Source: Gnetum montanum
Lineage: Eukaryota > Streptophyta > Gnetopsida > Gnetales > Gnetaceae
Assembly (NCBI GenBank): GCA_015680685.1
Contig: MNCI01011487.1
Span: 75,669-139,451 of the forward strand
DNA: 63,783 nucleotides
Direction: 5' to 3'
The position numbers were made by a program, and so were the translations under genes. Numbering within the stretch: position 1 is the first letter of the stretch; each line of letters opens with the position of its first letter. Of the stretch, positions 25,990 to 39,300 are shown in pieces. A model generated the notes under the pieces. It did no database searches and was not told where the DNA came from. It saw only the letters and a list, made by a program, of their open reading frames with translations.

Positions 25990-27060
25990 CTAGAAGTAGG
26001 AGATTTGAAAAATTGAGCATGGTTGCACTAGATTGCTTGGGCTTGTAGAAAGGCTTTATCTATTGGAAGTTGATCAAATAATTCTTGTTTGGCCTTTCAG
26101 GTTTGTATATGATCAAGGTCCCAAAAGAAAAGGTTTCATCAATTATCTAAGGCCCCTTCTACAATGTTTGAAATTTGGTTCATTGAGGTACATTTGTGGG
26201 ATTTCAATAGAGAACCTTATCTCCCAGTTGAAATTTCTATTTCCATATCCTAAGGTCATGATGTTGTTTGTTGAATGCATGGTGTACTTCATTCAAGGAT
26301 AGGGTCACAATTGATTTTCGTCCAATGCATTTAAGTTGATTAATCTTTCTTTTTCTGCCAGACTTAGGTCAAGATCGAAGTCATAGGCCATTAAGAGTGT
26401 ACAGAGCTCATATTGAATTAAGAGCATTGAAAGTTTTCCATACACTAACTTGTAGGGAGAGTAGTCAATAAGGAGTTTCCATGTTGAGTGGTAGGCCCAA
26501 AGGGCATCATTGATTCTCTCATATACCTGCTAATAGTTCTTGTTAGAATCTTTGTAATCTTCTTGTTAGTCACCTTTTCTTGACCGTTGGCTTGGGGGTG
26601 ACTAGGTGTTGTTAATTTATGTTCAACCCCAAAGTGTTACATGAATTTTCGAAAAGTAGCACCTGTAAAATGGGTTTCATTGTCAGAAATTAGTGCACGT
26701 GGCATCCCAAACCTATCCACAACATTTTGTTGTACTAATTGAGTAGTAATGAATGATGTAGAGTCAGTGACAACTGCTGCTTCTATCCATTTGGTACAGT
26801 AGTCAATGGCAATGATTATATATGCCTTCCTATTCGACATGGGTGTGATGGGACCTATGAAATCTATGTCCCATATGTCAAAGGATTCCAATGGTTGAAT
26901 CCACTTTGAAGGATTCTTCATACGTGCAGTCATCCCACCATCTCGTTGATAGCACTCATAGGATCAGACAAATTGGTGGGCATCTCTAAAGATTTTAGGC
27001 CAGTAGTATCCTACCATCAAGATTTTTTATGGTTGTGAATATCCCAACATAGTGGCCCCC
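25990..27060 (-). pseudogene. Integrase of the Athila-like element
   Basis: A Cys-His remnant near 26990-26930 precedes the core frame 26933-26637, which contains FDIWDIDFIGP, IIAIDYCTKWIEA and ALISDNETHF (catalytic Asp residues). The C-terminal part runs to about 25990, with FSFGTLIIYKPE near 26095. Integrase inserts the element DNA into the chromosome. Stops and frameshifts inactivate it. Confidence 0.85.
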
Positions 27061-27379
27061 ACAAGGATCCTCATGAGCATCCTAGAGAATGTGTAATTGA
27101 TCTACATCAAGTACAGATCAACAAACTAGGCCATCAACACATACCTTATAAAGGTATCTATTCATTTCCATGAAGTGCTTAGCTTAGTAATGAAATTGTT
27201 GTTTCTTCCTATAGTCTAGATCTTGTGGCATCTCTTGAGTGAGAAGATAACTAAGGATGCCATCATACCATTTTGGTTCTACAAGCATTTGTTCATGTAT
27301 TGCACTAGCAAAGAGGAGTTCATCAAGAAATTGATCAGAGAGTGGGCTTTCCTCCTCTTTTCTATCCCATCATAATTGA

Positions 27380-27760
27380 GACAAGTAATTAGCAACCACA
27401 TCCTTAGTCCCTTTTTGATTTACCATTGTAAGATCAAATTCCTACAAGATCACTAGCCATCATATGAGATGGGGGCTTACTGTTGGCTTGTTCATAAAGA
27501 AGTGGATGACATTGTGAATTAGTGTGCACAAATACTTTATACCCAATTACATAGTATCTAAACTTTTCTAGATCATACACCACTGCCATCAGTTCTTTCT
27601 TTGTGGTGGTGTAATTCAAATGTGTACCCACAATGCTTTAACTTATGCAATGGATGTAATATGAAAATTTTTTATTGTCCAACTGCATAAGCATGGCTAC
27701 TAAGACATAGTTAGATGCATTCTTCATGATATGGAATGGTCTAGACCAGTTAGGTGCTCA
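27380..27760 (-). pseudogene. RNase H of the Athila-like element
   Basis: The frame at 27631-27434 has TTTKKELMAVVYDLEKFRYY, the conserved helix of gypsy RNase H with its catalytic Glu, then VFVHTNS where TDH is usual. It lies between reverse transcriptase and integrase. Confidence 0.78.
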
Positions 27761-27859
27761 TAGAATTAGAGTCTCTATGAGCTTCTTCTTAAGGCTTTGG
27801 AATGCATTTTTGCATTCCTTGGTCTAGATGAAGGGAACATCTTTCTTTGTTGGCTCGAC

Positions 27860-28660
27860 TAATGCTTTTTCATTCTATAGAAATTCTCTATAAATTGTTA
27901 GTAGTAGCCATTGTGTCCAATGAATGATCGAACATCTTTGATAGTTTCTAGATGATGGGTGATTCCTTGGATGATCCTTATCTTTTCATGGTCTATCTCA
28001 ATCCCTTCCTATGAAATTCTATGCCCCAATACAATGCCTTCCTAGACCATGAGATGGATCTTTTTTCAATTGAGCCACAAGTTTGTTTCCACACATCTTT
28101 TAAGTACTTTCTTAAGGCGATCTAAGGCTTGCTCAAATGTAGCACCATAAGTGGGGAAGTTATCCATAAAGAATTCCACTCTACTACCTATTTGTAGCTA
28201 AAATATGCTTAAGACTAGATGTTACAAAGTGGCAGGAGCATTGCACAAACCAAAAAGGCATCTTGCGATATGCAAAGGTTTTCTAGGGACTCATGAATGT
28301 TGCTTTGGCCTTATCTTCCGGTGCAATCTGGATTTGGTTATAACCACTATAATCATTCAAAAAACTATAATAGTAATGCCCAAATATGGTGTCCAACACC
28401 TGATCAACAAATGAAAATGGAAAATGATCTTTGAATGTTGCCATGTTTAATAGCTTGAAGTTGATGCAAACCCACCATTTTCCACCTCTCTTTAGCACTA
28501 GCATGAGTGGGCTGACCCACTCTCTATCCACAATGAGGAAAATGAACCCTACCTTAAGGATTTTCTCAATCTCTTCTTTGATGATTTACTTCAATTTTGA
28601 ATTCAACCACCATTGTGGTTATCTCCTTAGCTTCATGGATAGGTTAGTATAAATGTAGTG
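27860..28660 (-). pseudogene. Reverse transcriptase of the Athila-like element
   Basis: The frame at 28531-28283 includes EWVSPLMLVLKRGGKW, CINFKLLNMATFKDHFP and FLNDYSGYNQIQIAPEDK, a typical Athila-type palm. The YxDD motif near 28170 reads FFMDNF, so the second catalytic Asp is Asn. A GIEIDHEKI..V block follows downstream. It is broken by stops. Confidence 0.85.
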
Positions 28661-29199
28661 TTGGCATATCCATGGATCAAGTCCAGTGAGTTCACGATAT
28701 GACCAAAACAAGGCTATTGGCCATCTATGGACCACTTTCAATAGTTTTTCTTTCTTTTTGGCAACAAGTTTGTCATTAAGTATAACCAACTTTCCATTTT
28801 TTAAGAATGCATATTCTAGGCTAGCAGGTAGAGTTTTCAACTCTAGGGACTCTTATTTGAAATTCTTAGAGATCTCCAACTCTCTCCAATTAGCATCATC
28901 ATTTTCATTATCAAAGAGTTGGTAATGAACTTGCTCTAGTTCATCCATGCCTATGACATAAGTGCATGTCAGGCTTCTAGTAGGTTCCATGCACATTGTG
29001 CTACTGTTAGAATTAGCGATTAGCCACTAGGTGCCCTCTTATTTTGTGGTTTCTATGTATAGACACATTTGAATATCTACTTTACGTGCACATTTCCTAC
29101 CATGTGGAAATAGATGCTTGTTTCATGGACTAGAGCTTTTGCACGGAATTGCATCATGTATTATTGTATGCAATGCATGGAACTTGTCTTTTCTTGATC

Positions 29200-29560
29200 T
29201 TTCCAAATGCATTTTCTTTAGATATCTCCAGGGAAATATCTTTGGTGCCCATTCTTGCATCAATAATGCTTAGCCATGCCCTTCCCATAATGATTGGGAA
29301 GTTCCTCTTATAGTTCTCGACCTTAATTACTAGGAAATCGATAGGATAAGATCACCCATAGAAAGTGATCACAATGTCTTTGACCAATCCCAATGAAATA
29401 GTAATAGAATAGTTTGCTAATTCCAATATGATATTGCTCTTCTTAAGAGGTCGCAGGTTCTAAGTAGTATACATCTCATAAGAAATCAAGTTCACACCAG
29501 AACCTGAATCAAGAAGAACTTTACATGGTTCATTCTTAGTAATTTGTAAATAGATAAGAG
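29200..29560 (-). pseudogene. Aspartic protease of the Athila-like element
   Basis: One frame with only two stops runs from about 29560 to 29210. The active site is VLLDSGSGVNLISYEMY, with intact D-S-G. Downstream are FPIIMGRAWLSIIDA, the typical flap and C-terminal block of Athila proteases. It would process Gag-Pol. Confidence 0.8.
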
Positions 29561-30481
29561 GACTCCCAGGATCAACTAATTTCATAAAAAGGTTGCTAGC
29601 CTAAATCTAATCAAATACAACATGAGTCAACATAACAATATGAATTTTAGGCAGCATTTGATTTGAAGGGGACCTGATGGAATGGTTTGCAAAGGATGAG
29701 GTAGAAGTAGGATGACTAACTGCTTAAGTTTGTGAGAGCTTAGTAGGGCTATTGGTTCAAAAGAATGGTCTTTTATAATCATGAGGTTCCAAACCCCTTA
29801 ATTGATGGACTAGTTATAGATTGATGGCCTTGGTAGCATTACATTGCTAGGGCTGGGCTAGAAGTTTATCCTGCATGGATGGAGCAAGAAGTAGCTATGT
29901 TGATAGTGGAGGAATAGGTACAAGTGCATGAGGAGGATAAGGATGAAATGTCATATCCCTCCTTGAATGTGGAGAATGAGCTCTATAGTATTCAAGAGGC
30001 TAGTAGTGATGTTAAAAATGAAAAACATGACTGGAAGAGTCACGTGGAGATAGGGATTGCTAAATGTAATGTCCATATGGATCTAGTTGCTTGTAAGGGT
30101 GTTTCTACCTTTGTGGTGGCATCCCCCATGATTGTGGTTGGTGCCACTATTGATATTGCTCATACGGTTATGGTGGAGTTCCACTTGGATAATATTATTA
30201 TTGTTGATGGAATTGTTTTGGATTACCTTTAGGATAAGACAATCTTATGGGCGTTTATCTTTTTTCTACTTGTGGATTTAGAGCATACATCCCAAACTCT
30301 TGTAAGTGTGACACTATGGAGCAACATCCCTTAAGATGTTCATATTGGTAGATGTCACAACCACCATCATCATTTGATTTAGTTTTTGTAATGCCCTCTA
30401 CTACATCTATCTTGCCGTTACCCCTTAGATATTTATGTTAAGCTTCTTTCTGCCTCCTATGGTCACAATCACTACTCTACT
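29561..30481 (-). pseudogene. Gag-protease linker of the Athila-like element
   Basis: This low-complexity, heavily broken minus-strand region between the Tat-like insertion site and the protease should hold the gag C-terminus, but no clear zinc knuckle is visible. A plus-strand open frame of 102 codons (29924-30232) matches no family I recognise and is probably fortuitous. Confidence 0.4.
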
Positions 30482-30486
30482 CTCTT
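30482..30486. other. Target-site duplication (CTCTT), left copy
   Basis: CTCTT directly precedes the LTR end TGCTACGAC (plus strand). It is identical to 50914-50918 beyond the other end of the element. Confidence 0.85.
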
Positions 30487-31895
30487 TGCTACGACTGAAA
30501 ACCTCGATTGCTAGAATGAAAACCAAGGATCCTTGATGTAAGTAGTTCCCCAACCTCAAATCCCTAGGGCCTCCATGATAAAAATGGAATTTAAGGTTCC
30601 TTGACTAGTCTGGTAAATCAACTAGGGACTTATGAGAATACAAAACATGGGAATACAAATAGATCCAAAATAATGCATAGAAAATAAATTTATTTTTAAA
30701 CACAAAACTTAAAACTTAAAACTTTATTGAGAAAGAATAAAGAATAAGTTAGGGAAATGTGTATAAATGGTACCTAGATGAATAAAAAAGGGGATTCACT
30801 TGTGTAGGAGTTCAAAGCTCATTGAAGTCGATGTGATCTACTCCATGATTTGGGTCCTAAGCCACTCCTGATACTATTGAACCTTCCTTCTCTATTGCAA
30901 CCTTAGATCTATAAGTTGGGTTGCTACTAGGGATTGAGAAAGTTGGAAAATTTGGATGCCAATTTACTCCACACTAAGGTTTGGGAATCCCAAAAATGTA
31001 GTGTTGACACCAAAAATGCACTAAATCTCAAGGCCACAATGCTCAACATTGGGGTTTAAGAGACTATAAGTATGGGAACTTGCAAGAGCTCTTCAGTGCT
31101 TAAAAATTTCCCAAGTGTGGAATTGTACATATGTAAATTGCTTGATAATGCTCAAAATTACTAAAATTTGTCAAAAATTTGTTGAACTTATAAATGGTAT
31201 TGGAGGTTGGCTTTTATAGAATTTCTGGGCCATGAATGGGGCTACAAATTTGTTGCAAATTTAGGTGAGATGGATGTCCAAATTTGAGGGGTAACTATAC
31301 ATAGTAAGTGCTTCCCCCATGTCCATTTTTTTTACTATAAATAGTAACCAAGGCATACCTTCCACCATGGAGATTAATCTTCCACGTTAAGCCTCCATGC
31401 TAGGGGAAACTTCCATGCTAAGGGGGCAAATTTTTTAGGCTGGAAGGAAAGTTTCCAAGCTAGGGGAAAACTTCCACATTGATGAGGGAAATTTTTCAAG
31501 TTGTGCATGTGGTTTCCATGTTGAAGGAGGGAAAGTTTCCAAAACCCTTGTCCCTTCCACACTAGGGGTAGGTGAGATCTACCCCCTTGCATGTGTTTTT
31601 AGCATAGAAAAATGTATACCCCCCATAAAACCCAACAAATTTCCTTTTTTGGCATTCCAAAAGGCATTTTGACTCCCCCAAGCCCAAATATAGATACTAG
31701 ATGACTTTTTTCACCTGGGAAATGAGGCTTTGACCACTTATGAGGCATTTTTAGCTTCAAAAGTATAAAGTATATGAAATTTCCCATTGTGGGTTACAAT
31801 TTTTACATTTACAATGAAGTTTTACCTCAAGTTTTATGGGATAAAAGCTACATGATGAAGATTGGTTATAATATGAAAATTTTTGTGGTGTTTCA
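30487..31895 (-). mobile_element. 3' LTR of the Tat-like element
   Basis: It runs TGAAACACCACAAAAATTTTC..GTCGTAGCA on the minus strand, 1409 bp. The U3 part (31375-31590) holds several CTTCCATGCTAGGGGAAA-type motifs spaced about 20-40 bp apart. It is homologous to 49707-50913 and, inverted, to LTRs 1 and 2. Confidence 0.85.
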
Positions 31896-32279
31896 ATGGC
31901 CCCTCTTTGTTGGTGTCTAAAGGATTGACTTGAGAAGCACCGACAAAGAATACAAAACATAACTGCATATTATAACACAACAATGCATAGAGGTTAGATG
32001 AGAATCATGTTATCTAGGTCATCAAGGTCACTAGTTGAAGGCCATGGTGGGCCAGTTTAAGGTTGTAGCAGGCCATTTAAAAATAGACTTGCTTGTTGAT
32101 GATCATCAGCTACATGTAGTATGACTTTAGATAGGAATGCTTGACTAGATTGTCCAGTTCATTCCCATCCATGTAGGCTATTATAAATGCTTCATTCCTA
32201 TAGGCTTTGGTTCCTTGATCTTGTGCATGATCAAGTTATGGTGATGTTATCACTTCTACCTCTTTTAAAAATTCTCAAT

Positions 32280-33180
32280 GTGAGTGAGCATTTGCATATG
32301 CCACCCCACCAAATCTAGGGATGTAATCCCTAATTCCTTGCTCTACTCATCATTGATGAAGTCTTTCAAGGATACTCAGAGCGATGGCACCTACAATTCA
32401 ATAAGTAAAATAGCTTCAAAATCATAAAAAATTCTATAAGGTGTCATGCCAATCACCATGTGATAGGTTGTTCTATATGCCCATAGTGCATGGACAAGTC
32501 ACTCATGCCACTTATACTTGTTATTGTTGAGCATCTTCTTGAACAAGTTGATGATGACCTTGTTGCTTTCTTTTGCTTGTCCATTACCATGAGGGTAGTA
32601 AGGTGACGTGAAAGAATTCTTAATGCCTAGGTTGTAACAAAAATCATTTGTTTCTTTTCTACTAAATTGAGGTCCATTGTCTGTAACTATGGTCATGGGT
32701 ATGCCAAACTAAGCTACAATGTTATCTAGAATAAATTTGCAAACTTGTTTGGATGTAATCATCCTTAGGGGAATAGCTTCAACCCACTTGGTAAAGTATT
32801 TGGTTTTGGTGATGATGAAGCTATGCCATGTAGTAGAATTAGATGTTATAGGACCAATGATATGCAACCCCCATTGTTGAAACAACCATGTTATTTGGGT
32901 TATATGTAACTCAGCTGGTGATACATGTATTAGGTTGCTATATCATTGGCATGTGTCACATCACTTAACCTTTTGTAGACAATCATTTTTCATATGGGGC
33001 CAATAGTAGCCTAACTTTCTAAAATTAGTGGCCATGGCTCTAGGTCCTATATGTCCTCAATAAACATCCTTATGAACCTCCTCTAGGATTTTTTTAGCTT
33101 TAGTTTTACCTAAGCACTTTAGGAGTGTGCCATCATTGAATCATCAACATAATGTGTTATCACCTATGATGACATACTAC
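32280..33180 (-). pseudogene. Integrase of the Tat-like element
   Basis: A zinc-binding remnant (Cys-x2-Cys) near 32960-32930 precedes a core with WGLHIIGPI and YFTKWVEA. The frame 32696-32499 has IVTDNGPQFS and HGNGQAKESNK, giving the D and E of the DDE triad. Stops interrupt the rest. The 31896-32280 stretch after it is the element's 3' untranslated part. Confidence 0.85.
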
Positions 33181-33329
33181 TTCAATCACTTTTGTATGGC
33201 ATCCTTCTAAGAAGTAGTTAGGCCTTATGAGAATTCACCATGCATAAGGTAAAATTTGACGTCATCATACCACTCCTTGGAAGGAGTAGTATGAAGGACA
33301 GCCACAAAGGTATCCTTAGTGTTTTGTAT

Positions 33330-33700
33330 GATGGAAGTAGCACAGTCCACAGTTAAGGTGGAAAACTTGCTAAACACATCTGGTGTCACACTAAGGGCTA
33401 ATATTGCAATTACATCAGCTATGAAATTTTCATTTCTGGGTATGTGTTGGATGTCAACATCTATGAATTATTGTAATAACTACTTTCCTACATCATAGTA
33501 AGGTTGTAAGTGCTTAGCCTTGCATGCATAGACTTCGGTTACTTAGTTAACCAAAGGTTGTGAATTACCTTTGATGGCTAGGCATCTAATTCCTAAGTTA
33601 CAAGCTACCATTATTGCTTTGATCAAACCCTCATATTCTGCTATGTTGTTGTCACGTGGAAATCCAAAATGATAGGCAAAGGATTAGATCTTACCAAATG
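33330..33700 (-). pseudogene. Second (archaeal-type) RNase H of the Tat-like element
   Basis: On the minus strand near 33665-33360 one reads DNNIAEYEGLIKAIMVA, then CLAIKGNSQ (usually DSQ), then a Tyr-rich helix and HIPRNENFIADVIA. This is the pattern of the additional RNase H acquired by Tat-lineage gypsy elements, here between the ordinary RNase H and integrase. It is the main evidence for calling the element Tat-like. Confidence 0.75.
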
Positions 33701-33959
33701 GGAATGTTATGATGAAAGGAACACTAGCCTCATGAGCAATTAAAGCTCTATCAAAGTTCATGACTACCTCATAACCCTTGGGCACTTGGCTAATTGTGTT
33801 AATGTGTTCATAAGGGAACTTAGGATCTATGGTTGCTTGGTCATCAATAGGTAAAATTGTGATTCGTACGACTATAGCTTGACCTTTTGTTGAGGATTGA
33901 GAGACGTAATGAAGGTCAAACTCTATGGTTATGGCTTTCCATTGAGCTATATGCTACTT

Positions 33960-34130
33960 TCGTGGATGTTGATTGTTATGTATCTAAGTATGTTATCTTT
34001 GCAAATTATATTGACTTGGATTTTGAAGAGGTAGTGTTTCCATTTCTTTAAAGAGAAGACTAGTGCTAGACAATACTTCTCCACTTCAATGTATCATATC
34101 TCATGGACAACTAAAGCATGGCTAAGGTAA
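33960..34130 (-). pseudogene. RNase H (first) of the Tat-like element
   Basis: A block reading YIEVEKYCLALVFSLKKWKHY near 34095-34033 matches the conserved helix of gypsy RNase H. It follows the reverse transcriptase at the usual distance. The rest is too broken to delimit. Confidence 0.65.
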
Positions 34131-34299
34131 TATATAGGCATTTCTATTCCATCATCACATTTTTGATAGAGTAGAGAAGAAATGGATGTATTAGAGATGA
34201 TGAGATAAATGTAAAATAGTTTACCCTCTTGTAGAGGATAGACTATCGATAGTTGTGTGAACTCTTGCTTAAGGTTTTCAAAGGCCTCTTAGCATTGAG

Positions 34300-35250
34300 C
34301 CATCCACTCATAGTGAGCTCCTTTCTTAAGAAAATGTTGCATGGATTGTAACTTATTTGTAAGCCTAGTGATAAACCTACAAATAAACTATAATCTACTT
34401 TGTAATCCTTGAAGCTCTTTAAGGTTGGTAGGTGCTGCTAATTTAGATATAGCCTTAACCTTATCAGGATCTACGCGTATCTATGCTTTAGAGACTATAA
34501 AGCCAAGAATCCTACCAATCTTGACACCAAAGATACACTTCTTAGGATTTAGCCTAAGCTTGTATTTGAGGCATCATTTAAGCACAAGATCTAGGTCATT
34601 AACATGGTCATTAAGCACAAGAATTCACAGCTATGTCATCTACATAATCATTAAGCAAACCTAGTATGTAATCATTAAAGATATAGGTCATGACTCTCTA
34701 GTATGTTGCTTTGGTGTTCTTAAGGCCAAAGAGCATCATGGTATATAAAAAAGCATCCCATGGTGTCATAAAGGTCATGCTAAGTTGGTGCTCTAGGTTG
34801 ATCCTAATTTGGTTATATCCTAAGAATCCATCCATAAAGGACAACAAGGCATGTTCGGTTGTAGTATCGATAAGTTGATTAATACTAGGCAAAGGGAAGT
34901 CATCCTTGATGGTTGCTTTATTTAGGTCTTGAAAATCAATGTAAATATGGATACTTCCATTTTTCTTAGGGACCATCACTATGTTGGATACCCATTTTTC
35001 ATAATCAATAGCCCTCATGAAACATGTTTGGTAGAGCTTTGAGATTTCATTGTGAATTGCCAAGGCCAAATTGGGTCTAATCTTATGCACTTTTTGCTTA
35101 ACTGGTCTAATGCTAGGATCTAGTATGATGTTGTGCTTGACTAGACATGGGTTTAGGCCTACCATATCTTCACATGACTAGGAAAATGCCTTAAGATTTT
35201 GGTGATGTCTTGGACACATTGAGGCTCTAGTAAGGAACTTAGTTTAATGG
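34300..35250 (-). pseudogene. Reverse transcriptase of the Tat-like element
   Basis: The open frame at 35165-34698 (155 codons) includes GLNPCLVKHNI, VSNIVMVPKKNGSIHIYIDF, LNKATIKDDFPLPSINQLID and FMDGFLGYNQIRI. The catalytic motif YVDDI is at 34646-34632. A small internal duplication of GTCATTAAGCACAAG follows the motif (34595-34625). It is one of the better-preserved retroelement domains in the window. Confidence 0.9.
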
Positions 35251-35736
35251 TTTTCTCCTTACCACTATGTGTTGTGATAGGAACCTCAACTAGAGAGTCT
35301 TTAATTATGTCCCCTACTTCTATGTTAATGGTTTTAACTAAGTTTTCAGGCCATTCTAAAGGTTTCTCTATTGATACTATGTGGTATGCAAGACTCTCAG
35401 GCTTAAGATCTAGGCAATCAAGGTCAATACATTATTTAATATCACCGTGAGTTCCATGTGGGCACAAAGGCAAGTTGATTTGCTCCTAGGTACTCATAAT
35501 TTGATCCTACATATCAACCAAAAGCATATTAAGTGGAACTTGGGTAAAAGTGATAAATAATGTTAAAATGCCATAAAACATATGCAAATCTAATGCAATC
35601 AAGGCCATCCAAGGTCATCAATGAGATAAGGTCAATTCAAAAAAGTGCAATAGAGGCAAATAAAGATCACATAAAGGTCAAACAAGGGGAAGTATAAGGA
35701 GTAAGGCTACAAATGATCAATAAAGATTACAATTTT

Positions 35737-36115
35737 TCTAGTTTAAGGCCTTAGTAGGCCATGATGCCAATTTTAGGCCATAGTGAGCCATGATGCTAGT
35801 TTAAGGCCTTAGCGAGCCATAGTCATATGGTGTTAAATGATGTTCACAAAAGGTGAAACCCTACTATTTGATATCATTTAAAGGCCAAAAAAAGGAAAAT
35901 AGAGTTGTAATAAGACAAACAATGAACATATAAGGTTGTATAAAGGTTATAGAAGGTCAACCATGTCATCAAGGTAACATAAGTCCAAAATCAGGCCAAA
36001 ACATTATGTAATAAGGAAAAAATCAAGCAAAATAGGTTATATATAATAAACTTTGGTTAATATAGGTAAAAATGATTAGATTTTTACTAGTTTTAGGCCT
36101 TAGTGGGCCATGTTT
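35737..36115. repeat. 30-bp repeats (CTAGTTTAAGGCCTTAG..GGGCCATGAT), left set
   Basis: Three units lie at about 35737-35822 and one at 36086-36112. They are in the same orientation as six related units at 45107-45290, at the far end of the spacer. A single related stretch is at 32035-32075. Confidence 0.75.
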
Positions 36116-36339
36116 TAAGGCTACAAGGCTATTAGGCTCAAAAATCAAGTGTTTTGAGGCTTCTATGTTAGGCTCAGCATGGAAATAGGGACCCTTAGTG
36201 TGAAAAACTAAGGAAAATAGGTTTGGGATAGCTCAGAGGTTCAAAAGTGAGGTTCCAAGAACTTCCCAAGGTAGCACAAGGTCATATCCCTCAAAATTGA
36301 ACACTTTAGAGGTCTATAAAGGCCAAAAGGTAGGTTCTA

Positions 36340-39300
36340 AAGCCTTTCCCTCTTGTTTCCATGTTGACCAGCATGGAAAAGAGGGGTTTTAGCATGAAGA
36401 ACCAAAATCAAAGAAAAAATAAGATCAAATACGTTCAAATAGGTGATTGGAGTCAAGATCTAGAACTTGTGCATCTCTTGGCTTCGTTCAAAGGTAATTT
36501 GAGGCCATTTTGAGTGTCAATAGGTGTTGAAATGGCTTCCCCCCTTTTTTCCATGCTAGGCATAGTATTCTCAATGTGAAAAAATAGGGGGATACTTATT
36601 TTATAAATTTAGAGTGATTTAGGGGCACTTTGACCAAGTTTCTTAAAGTCTAGGGCTATAGACTTTGATTTTGCAAGTTTTTAGCTAATTTTGGACATGT
36701 TTGAAGGCTATTTAAGGGCACTTAAGATCTTCCCCCACTATTTCCATGCTAGGGGAGTTTCTCCAACGTGGAAGAATGGAGGGAATGGGTTTTAGATGTT
36801 GAAATGAGGTTAGATAAGAAAAATCATGAGGCTGTGAGGTCCTGGGCTTTTTGATGTAGATCTTTGGCTTTTGGGAGTGGCATCTTGCCTCCAAAAGTGG
36901 AAAAGTAGCTCCCCCCATTGCTTCCACACAAAGAAAGTTACTCCAACATGGAAGAAGCCAAGGTCAAGGCATATGGATCCATGTCAAAATTTAGTAGTTT
37001 TGAGCATCCCTAAGTTATTTTTTAGCTTTCCCCACTTTTTCCATGTTGGCGATGAAAATCTTACCATGAAAAATAGGGGGGAATGGGTTTTTGGTGATCT
37101 CAGATTAGTTTTGTAAAGTTTAAGGACTTTGATGGCTATTGCTAGGGTTCTAGAGTGCATGAAAGGTAGTTTGGTGTCATTTTAAGGTGTTTAGGAGTCC
37201 CAAAAAATTTTCCCCTTGAGTCTCCACGTTGGGGATACTATCCTCAATGTGTAAAAAGGGATCCCCAACATGGAAGAATCATGCAACTTAAATCTAGGTC
37301 AATTTTGACCTTAATCGACTATGCATGTTACTCTTTGAGGCTACCAGAGTCAAGGACTAGAGATTCTTGTCACATTTTGTCCATTTTGAGTATTTCTAAA
37401 TGTTTTTTGAGCTTTCCCACTTTTTTCCATGCTAAGGATGGAGAGTTTAGCATGGAAAACAATGGGAAATTAATTTTTGACCTTCTGACATTAGTTTCTT
37501 GAAGTTTGAAAGCTCCAAATGATGCTCGCAGGGTCTTAGAGCACATGCAAGCCTAATTAATGTTATTTTGAGGTAGTTATGAACTCCAAATGAGTATTCC
37601 CCTTCATTACCATGTTGAGTAGTATGGAGTAGGGGAATTCCAATGTGGAGACACAATAAAACTCAAATCTAGCCCATATTTAACTTTGATTAACCATGCA
37701 TGTTAGCCTCTAGGACTATTGGGGTTCAGGACTAGGGTTTGACATTGACTAGGTTGCTAGTGATGATGGTCAATGCTTGGTGTTAAAAATTTTTTATTTT
37801 GAAGGTTGATAAGTGGTATTTTGGCTTCTCCCCATTTTTCCACATTGGGGCTTCCATGCTCAGTGTGGAAAATTGGGGAAAAATTGTTTTGATCACTCTT
37901 GTTCACTTTTGGCCATGCATGCAATCTTCTAAGGTTGCTGGTGACGATGGTCAATGCCTGGTGTTAAAATTTTCCTCTCTAAAGGGTTGATGAATTATTT
38001 TTACACTTCCTCCCCCATTTTCTCACACTAGGGCTACCATGATTAGCATGGAAAATTAGGGGGAAAGCTTTTTAGTGCTTTATGATCACTCTTGGTTATG
38101 CATGCACATTCACAAGGTTACTGGTGTTAACTGTTACCACTTGATGTCAAAATCTGGTTGTTTCAAGGATTGTTAGGTAATTTTTGAACTTCCCCCCTTT
38201 TTCCCTTCCAGGGCTTCCATACTCAGTGTAGAAAATTAGGGGAAAATATTTTTGATCATTTTTGGTTTCTTTCAATTATGCATGCAATCTTCCAAGGTTG
38301 TCAATATTGACTATTGTCATCTGACATTGAAATTTGACTATTTTAGGGGTCATGATGCATTTTTTTTGCTTTTTCCCCTTTTTCCATGCTAGAGGTTCCA
38401 TGGTTATTATGGAAAATTTGGGACAAATCTTTTTTTGATCGATCTGGCTATGCATAAGTGCTAACAGGGTTGCTGACATTGGCCATTAGTGTCTAAGGTT
38501 AAGATCTTGCCATTTTTGGAGGCTGTGAGGGGGTTTTTAGGCTTCCCCTCTTTTTTCCATGCTAAGGATGGAAGGGTTATGTGGAATAGTTCTCCCCCAA
38601 TCAAGAAAGTTAGATCTAGGCCAGATCGACAATTGATTGACCATGCATGTTAACCTTTGGGGTTGTCGGTATTGATGGTTAATGTTGGGTGTTAAGATTT
38701 GATAGTTTAGAGGTTTCTAAGAGCATCATGTAATCTTCCCCCTTTCATCCATGTTGGGCATGGTGGCCCTAGCATGGAGAATAATGGAATGACAAGATTA
38801 TGCCATTTTGACCACTTTTAGGGCTTTTGGAACCTCCTGAGGGTTCCAGCAAGGTCTAGGTGTCACCGAGCATCAAGAAATGGTCATTAGAGCATTAATT
38901 TAGGTTATTTTTGGCATCCCTCCATCCACACTAAGGGTGAAAGGATCAACATGGAAGAAGCCTCCCCTAACATGGAACACATAAAATCCTATATTTTGAC
39001 TAATTTTGATTAGTTTTGACTAGGTTTGGTGAGGTTTCGAGGCTATCAAGATGCTTGGAGGGGTTCTAAGTCATGTGGGATCCACGTTGGGATCAAACTT
39101 GTGCTAGATGAGTGTTGGGAGGTACGAGCAAGTGTTACCCCCCTTCTTCAATGCTAGGAACTACTATTTTAGTGTGGAAATCCATGTTCTTTATCCTTGC
39201 CCATGTTTTGCCCACTTTAGAAAACCCAAGGTTAAAAAAGGTAGGTTCAAGTTGCCAAAAATAGCAAAATATTGGTAATTTTAATGAATTTATAAATAAT

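Noticed and set aside
29924-30232. 102-codon plus-strand frame
   Set aside because: It is opposite a retroelement linker, has no recognisable motif and no splice or promoter context. I leave it as fortuitous.
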